From Buddleja alternifolia (taxonomy: Eukaryota > Streptophyta > Magnoliopsida > Lamiales > Scrophulariaceae): a DNA stretch of 64,000 bases. Shown here piece after piece: positions 57,796 to 64,000 of the stretch; position 1 is the first letter of the stretch, and every line of letters starts with the position of its first letter. The DNA lies in NCBI GenBank assembly GCA_019426215.1, contig CM033406.1, positions 4,231,001-4,295,000 on the forward strand, given 5' to 3'. The translations under genes and the position numbers were made by a program. The notes beneath the pieces were generated by a model. The model made no database searches, was not told the origin of the DNA, and was given only the letters and a program-made list of their open reading frames with translations.

Positions 57796-59298
57796 TGACA
57801 CGAGAAATTCTCACGTGTTTGCATAGCAAGTGGACTGGTAATGTGTAGTAAACTTAAGTCCGGGATGTCGAATCCACAGAGACTTGTATTTTAGTTTTAT
57901 GAGAATTTAAAGCAAGCAAGAACTTAAACTAAAGATTTAAGAATTTTAAAAGCAATAAAATAAACTAAAAGGAAGAAGTAACTAAAATATGATAGAAGCA
58001 AGATAAAATAAACAAGATGTCGAAATCAAGATAGCAATGGAAGAGAGCAACTAAGACACATGTATTAGCATAAATTAATCAATTCTTGTTAAATTCATGT
58101 TTTCATATTATTAGACTAATGTTGCTAAGGTGGAAAATTCCTTAAGATTATTAAAAATTCGATCCCTCGCACCTGATAACCTATGCTAGATTGGGTGTAA
58201 CAATCTCTTTTGCATGCATTAAAAACTAGAATTTTCTCCAGATAAATCCGGCTAACAGTATCTGGAGTTGTACAACTAACTTAGAAGATGTTATTAATCC
58301 TTTTTGCACCTTAAATTACTTTCTCCCGAACATATAATTTAAGAATAAAATCACACACGCTTGGTAGCAAATAATATGAAGCAAAAAGAACAAGATTAAA
58401 ACACAAAGCAACAAAAGAATTAATATGAAAAACATAATTTATAACTCAAATATCATAGTTTAGCCTAAACATGGCCTTAGTTCGAAGAATCTAATTCATG
58501 AGAAAGATGAAAGATAGAAACTTTAATACATATTCATTATCATAGACAAAAATAAATCTAAATATAAGAAATTCCCTTGTATAATTGATTGTTGAACTTC
58601 GATCTTCATCCCTTCCATGCTTCTTGATTTCTTCACCTTCAAGGATTTGTGTAGATCTTCATGAATATGCAAAAACTAAGTCTAAACCCTAAAAGGGCTC
58701 TAATCTATGTGTATTTCATATCTTAAAAAGTTGTACAAAACCCTACAAAACTCATCTAATATTTATAACCAATGGGTGGAAGAATTCTCTTTGAATTAGA
58801 ATTGGAAATTTCCAAAATTGCTGATCCTGACGACGACGTTCAAACGTTTTGGATCCCCATGTTTGTCCTTAAACCCCTTCCCATGTCCGTACGTAATTTT
58901 CCCACATTTGTACTTAAAAATTGACATTTTTCTCGCCAAATTCACGTCCGAACGTCAAACAGGCCACGTTCAGGTGCAAATGATGGAAACTTTTTCTGTC
59001 TGCACAGCGATCTTGTTTTCTTCATAATTTTCTCCAAAAATCTTTGATTTGGGTGATTCAAGTTCCCACATGAATCTAAGACATAGATATACAAGTTTGT
59101 AGAAGTAACTTTCCTCAAATTCGGACTCTAAATACTCTGAAATCCTGCATCTCTGTCTAGTTTTCCTCAGTTGCAATGATTTTCCACCTTTACTCAGTAA
59201 GCACACGAATTACAAACATATGTGGCATAAATCATGCATAAACCAATGTAAATAACATGAATATGAGGCTCTAAAATATGTAAATTCCTAACCTATCA
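57796..59298 (-). mobile_element. Athila-type 3' LTR (minus strand)
   Basis: On the minus strand it starts TGATAGGTTAGGAATTTAC (59298) and ends CTCGTGTCA (57796). It matches the plus-strand LTR at 8528-9934. Its polypurine-like tract lies to the right (GCACCCCCAAACTT on the plus strand), which fixes it as the 3' LTR of a minus-strand element. The rest of that element is cut at 60105 by LTR G. Confidence 0.75.
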
Positions 59299-60105
59299 GC
59301 ACCCCCAAACTTACCCATTGATCGTCCTCGAATAATGATAAAGCATAGAAATAAGTTCAAGAACAACAACCAAAGAGAGAGAAACACAAAAACAAAAGCA
59401 AAAAGGATAAACTCACTTTCGTGGAGTGAAAGATTACACTTGGCATGTGCAACAAACCTTTAAATCTTTATGTTACCCAAAAAGACGAGTATAGTCTAGT
59501 GAGGGTTTGCATGTGATATACCCACAAAATCCAACAAATTTCAGACCTAACCCAATCAATACACATCAACATAATTGATAAGAACCAATAGCACAAAATC
59601 ATCCTTTTCAAGATAAAAAAAATATATATACATATCAAATAATTGCTCATGTGACATCTCAACTCGAAAAGACTCCAAAGGGTGTAATGAAAATAAATCG
59701 AAGGTATTATAGTCGAGAGGCATCCTTACCAAATTTTGGACATTAATCCCATATATATCAACTTTTGATCAATCACAAGGCACAAGAATCATAGAAAACT
59801 CCATAGCTATTTAAATTCCATCAGCTCAAACATTCAAACTTTAAATTCACAGTAAACTTTCATAAAATTTATTAAGGCTAGATCATGTGCAATGTTCTAT
59901 TCCATTAGGTTTTCTATGACACTCATTTAGCACGCTTTAGATCAATGACTCCCAAACTAGGTAGTTTTAGGTCATTGTAGAGACAGTCCTATGGATTTAA
60001 ACACTCAAGTGTCAAAGGTCACGAAATAAAACTAGATCTTTCATTCAATTAAACTTCTTTTGGCTTGAGTTTAGCTCTAATTAGCATAATAGTACAGTAC
60101 GTAGG
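59299..60105 (-). other. 3' internal region of the minus-strand Athila-type element
   Basis: Non-coding. Related to 11600-12260 on the opposite strand, with the shared blocks ACACCCTTTGGA, CATGCAAACCCTCAC and TTGTTGCACA. No ORF. Confidence 0.65.
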
Positions 60106-61831
60106 TGTTAGGTGTATACCCTCAATGCCAATGAGGAATTAGATTGAGTAGGGCTTTGATAAGTTATTTGTACAAACGATTTTGTGTTTTTATTTATCGA
60201 ATAAAGGTTTTGACTTTATTCACATAAATCTAATGACATTTAAATGCATTGAACAAATAAGTCCATGAGATTTGAAGATAGACTTTCCACCTCTTATGGT
60301 TGAGAGGAGGCACTGGAAGAGTCAAGTACTTAATCTCTTAACAGATAGTTCGCGAGTTAAGGAATTTTAATTGGGCGTTAAAATTCAACTCGTATGACAT
60401 CTACTTTGACAAGGAAGTACCAGTCGAACACTGATTAGATAGTGGGAGCTGGTGTCATGAATATAGTTAATGGAATTAACACATTTAAGCTCGACTCGCA
60501 TTAATTCAATCATATGGGTATTTACTCTTTGACAGTCGATGGCTGGGATTAAGATTGCGATAGTATGTGTGAACTTTAGACCCGAGGAGTTATTTACAAT
60601 GTGCTTGTAGTATTGGATATGTTATCAAAGTAGTTAGACCTGTATCACCTAATAGCTGGATCGACCTCGTAGTATGATTCACATGGTGCATTCAACATTG
60701 TAAGATAATTGCCAATATGGGACTCACTGTCTCGACAGTAAACAAGTATGTGACCTGTATGATCATAAGTAATTGAAATTACAAAGTCTTTGGCCAAATC
60801 ATATAAATTAACTAGTGATGGTCACTAAGGGTAGTTTGGTAATTCCACATTATTATGATTACCGAGTACAACATCAAGTTCTATGATTTTGACGTACCAT
60901 GGATCTTACTTGATCGGGTCACGTCGGTGAAGAGTTTATACGCATATGGTAGTCGTAATCAATGTTCGTGATGACATGATCATCTTGTATTCAATTCGGC
61001 TACGATTTGGTTCCACGATGCAGGCTAGGTGACAACCTTATCCTTTGGAATCCTCCCACTGCCAACTGAGTCGAGCCTAGAGAGTCGCTCTATTTGAAGA
61101 AAATGAATGTTTTTTCATGCTAAGGGTATTTGGTAAAATCACATTTGATGTGATTGACTAACATAATGGATGACATGATTTAATTAAAGATATTTAATTG
61201 GATTAAATCAATTAATTAAATCATATTAATTCATAAGTTAAATTAATTTAAAATTAATTTATAAGTTGAATTAATTTAAAATTAATTTATAAGTTGAATT
61301 AAATTAATTGGATTAATTTTAATTAGATTAAAGTAATTATTTAAAAGTCAATTGGATTGGACTTAGATTTAATTAATTACACATGGGATAAGATGGAACA
61401 AAGCCCGAAGCCTATTCCAAATAGGCCTAGTGGCCGCCTCTTTCTCATTCCACCTAGGGGTTTTGTTCATTTGGTATAAGTTGTTAGTCAGTGTCAGAAC
61501 TCAACACAAGTCACAATTCTGAATCTGACTTTGAGCCAAAGAAACTTAGAGCAATAGGAAAGACAAAATTCCCTCCATATCTCTCCTACTAGTCGCCGCC
61601 ATGATTGTTGCCGCGGAGGAGATCAGAGCTTTCTTGGAGATTTTTTTTCCGTGTGATAATCTAGAGGTAGGAGTATGGGGCTGCTGCTGATTATTTGAAT
61701 TTTTTCGTCAAGAGGTAATTCGATTATTCTCCTTCGTAATTTTTCTTATTGCGAAATAATATCATGAGAACCCGATTCAATTTTTGGAGTGATTTGGATC
61801 AAAATTTTTATCTGCTAGCCCGAATTATAAT
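60106..61831 (+). mobile_element. Copia 5' LTR 'G'
   Basis: Starts TGTTAGGTGTATACCCTC and ends about 61831, just before a primer site. It is related to the 3' LTR of element A. A tandem AT-rich repeat of about 27 bp lies near 61234-61297. The internal part is cut off at 62402, and no 3' LTR is in the window. Confidence 0.82.
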
Positions 61832-61833
61832 AG

Positions 61834-61846
61834 TGGTATCAGAGAC
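61834..61846 (+). other. Primer binding site of element G
   Basis: TGGTATCAGAGAC right after LTR G. Confidence 0.9.
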
Positions 61847-62401
61847 AAAATTTGGGAGATTCATGATATTTGATGTATGTTTATGTTTTTAAATTGTTTT
61901 AATAACGTAAACATGTTTTTACATATTGTATGTAATTGGGTAATTTATGTTATTCATGCGAATCTGTAAAATTAAATTTTGAGTTGAATTAGATTTACCG
62001 GGTAAAACGAAAATTGAATTGGATTAATCTTTTTTGCAAAAATCATATTTTTTGAAAAAACGCTCCACCCAAAGGGCAGCACGCCGCAACCCGGAGCAGC
62101 AGTAGGCGGGGGTGAAGCCGCCGCCGATGCCTCCGCGGGAGTACGCGCTTCCGTGCTGCTATAGCAGCAGCGCATGATGCTCACCAGCGCCTAACGGCGC
62201 GGGTGGTGGAGGTGGATGGTGTTGGGCTTAGACCAACACAAATTAGGGTTGTGTTGGGCTAAGCCTAACACCGTATATGCTGCGCTGGTCTCACGACATA
62301 CATAGCACTGGGCTCGACCCAACGCAATAAATTAGCGCTGGGCTGAGCCCAACGCACATGCAACAGCGTTGGGCCGAGCCCAGTGCTAGATAAATTAACA
62401 G
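61847..62401 (+). other. Leader of element G with GC-rich island
   Basis: AT-rich for about 210 nt, then a GC-rich island (about 62060-62395), the same position relative to the primer site as in B and C. The island ends with five palindromic repeats. Confidence 0.6.
62219..62386 (+). repeat. Five dispersed 21-nt palindromic repeats
   Basis: Units at 62219-62239, 62251-62271, 62305-62325, 62335-62355 and 62366-62386 share the plan G(T/C)(G/A)(T/C)TGGGC in the left arm and a (G/A)(C/A)CC(C/T)A-type right arm around a one-base centre. Outer bases differ between units but mostly still pair. Confidence 0.8.
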
Positions 62402-62569
62402 TGTTAGGTTCCTGGCGAGTCATTTATTTTGGGCTCTGCCATTTTAAATGTAAAAACACTATGACAATCTTGTTTTAAATATATTGAATCTTTCTTTATG
62501 GTACGCTTCTTTGTTATTAATAGTTGTGTTAGTATAGATAAAGCTCCCATATGGTTAAGGGATATATTT
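62402..62569 (+). mobile_element. D-type LTR, 5' fragment
   Basis: TGTTAGGTTCCTGGCGAG and the following block match the start of LTR D for about 165 bases (CTTGTTTTAAATATATTGAAT is shared with 63532 onward). Then similarity stops. Confidence 0.7.
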
Positions 62570-63531
62570 AATTTTGGAAGTTGAAATAAAATAGAAATTT
62601 TATTAATTTTCGAGATTGAAGAAGATTGGATTTTTGAAATTGTTTTAGATTAATTGAAAAAGTATGACTTTTTCATGTGGGTTTCTAAAATTTGTTTGAA
62701 AATTGAAGTCTTGGGATCCATTAATTAATTTGATTATCTTTAATTAAAGACAGTGAATATTAATTCATATTTGCATGTTGGCATGTTTATGTGATTATTT
62801 TGTGATCCGGGTTGAGCCATAGACTTGTCGTTGTTATAATTTGAGGCCTGCGTGCCATGTTTTCTTTTCTTGTAATTGAGAGGGAAAGGTTTTCTTTAAT
62901 TGTAATTTTATGAAGACGAAGATGGAGACGTTCAAGCTCATGGAGATTTGAAGTATAGGATCCGGGTCCTTAGATTAGATTGCTCAACACCTTGATGGCT
63001 CGGGGTGTTTAGGCAATGGCTCGACTAAGATTATATTTACCGTTTTATGAATAGTTGCTTATTTTCTTATGTTATGTATGTTGTGCATGTATGCATAATC
63101 ACCTAAGAAAGATAAGTAATTGAAAGTGTGAGACCTTGTTTTTGGAAAGACCCCTTTCAAACAATATTAAGCCCCTAAATGGATAAATCGGGGGCCCGAA
63201 AGCTCCTTGATTAGGTCCAGTGCCTTCCATCACTAAATGTGAGAGGGAATAGCGCGAGGCTTGTAATCATTGTCTCACGAGTCGTAGAATGGTGTCAAGA
63301 CTAAGTGTACTATGTGATGTTATATTAGAAGAGCACAGGGTTTCAGTTTCGCTAAGGAGTCGTCCATGAGTCGTGGGACCATCTGACTACTGTTATGCTG
63401 TGAGAATTTAATGGGTCGGAATTAAACACAAACTAGTGTACAGTTGCATCGTATTCTCGGGATGTACATAAAATATGAGGTGAACATCTCGAGGACCACC
63501 TAGAAGTGGATGGGGTCATCGTACCTGATAG
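62570..63531. other. Leader-like non-coding segment
   Basis: No ORF or known domain. It lies between two D-type LTR starts and may be internal sequence of a D-type or G-type copia, but I cannot prove either. I did not find the CGTTAAAGGGTTGC array here. Confidence 0.35.
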
Positions 63532-64000
63532 TGTTAGGTGTCCAGCGAGCCATTTGTTTTGGGCTCTGCCATCTTAAATGTAAAACACCATGACACTCTT
63601 GTTTTAAATATATTGAATCTTTCATTATGGTAAGCTTCTTTATTGTTATTACTTGTGTTAGTATAGATAAAGATCTCATGGATTAGGGGAGCGATCGGGA
63701 TACCTATGGAATGATCTCAAAGACCGTAATCCTAAATAATGTTCCAAGTCATAGTGGCTGGGAAATGTGGGATATCACTGGCCTCGCTAAGACTTGTTTA
63801 TGCATGTAACTCTACTAAGTGGTCGACGTGTTCCATTGTCTATGGCTATTATGGCAATACATGTGTGAAGATTCATACTTTAGGTGAGTATGGAATTGAA
63901 CAACCCCGCTAAGGATTCCTAGTTGATGCTGTCGAACATGAAGTCCTTGGGTTTCGTAGGTGTGAGATTAGTCCTTAGACCTGAGATGTCATTGGAAAGG
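63532..64000 (+). mobile_element. D-type copia LTR, cut by the window end
   Basis: Starts TGTTAGGTGTCCAGCGAGCC and is collinear with LTR D (6673 onward), for example AGACCGTAATCCTAAA and TGAAGATTCATACTT. Confidence 0.8.

Noticed and set aside
61972..62184. 70-codon Ala/Pro-rich ORF
   Set aside because: Comes from the GC-rich leader island of element G.
1..64000. CRISPR arrays, rRNA genes, bacterial operons
   Set aside because: Spaced short repeats here are retrotransposon leader motifs or microsatellites; no rRNA or prokaryotic gene order is present.

Overview
The window is nuclear DNA of a flowering plant, most likely a eudicot with a large, repeat-rich genome. Evidence: a plant STP-type hexose transporter at the left edge, Ty1/copia elements primed by initiator tRNA-Met (TGGTATCAGAGC), a Ty3/gypsy Athila-type element primed by tRNA-Asp, a plant L1-type LINE, and very AT-rich non-coding DNA. 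The only host gene seen is the last exon of the sugar transporter (2-853, +). Everything else is transposable-element DNA, mostly inserted into other elements.

Layout. 1-2135: transporter exon, 3' flank and microsatellites. 2136-4965: a terminal-inverted-repeat element holding a 26-G run, a solo LTR of the SIRE-type family and a pol III-like box A/box B pair. About 5035-6668: a broken LINE (-). 6673-8457: copia LTR 'D' with its primer site. 8528-12287: a non-autonomous Athila-type element with a 210-codon ORF. 12288-13118: LTR 'E' copy 1 (-). 13199-30123: copia element 'A', with unlike LTRs; its 3' LTR contains the complete copia element 'B' (21119-29944, perfect target duplication ACAGG). 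30129-33150: copia fragment 'F', split by solo LTR 'E' copy 2 (perfect duplication TTGGG). 34315-36624: solo LTR 'E' copy 3 (perfect duplication AAATC). 37053-57218: copia element 'C' (-), internally deleted and split by a 14.2-kb SIRE/Maximus-type copia (39754-53920). 57796-60105: Athila-type LTR and 3' region (-). 60106-62401: copia LTR 'G' and leader. 62402-64000: D-type LTR pieces.

How the parts work together. The SIRE-type element is the youngest resident of its nest. It has paired LTRs, TATA boxes, primer site and polypurine tract, one gag-pol frame broken only by stop codons, and a very long third ORF (about 1,370 codons) downstream of pol. Elements A, B and C are relatives (Tork/Angela-like by my reading) that share the polypurine tract CAAGTGGGAGAT and a long leader between primer site and gag.

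The most interesting signal is in that leader. A motif close to CGTTAAAGGGTTGC occurs three times in A and B at nearly identical spacing (84 and 106 nt in A, 87 and 106 nt in B) and twice in C (86 nt). Most copies sit in the loop of a stem whose arms differ between elements yet still pair. Two small tandem hairpins with 3-nt loops lie between repeats 2 and 3 and also covary. I know of no description of this array. A role in packaging, dimerisation or translation of the element RNA is inference.
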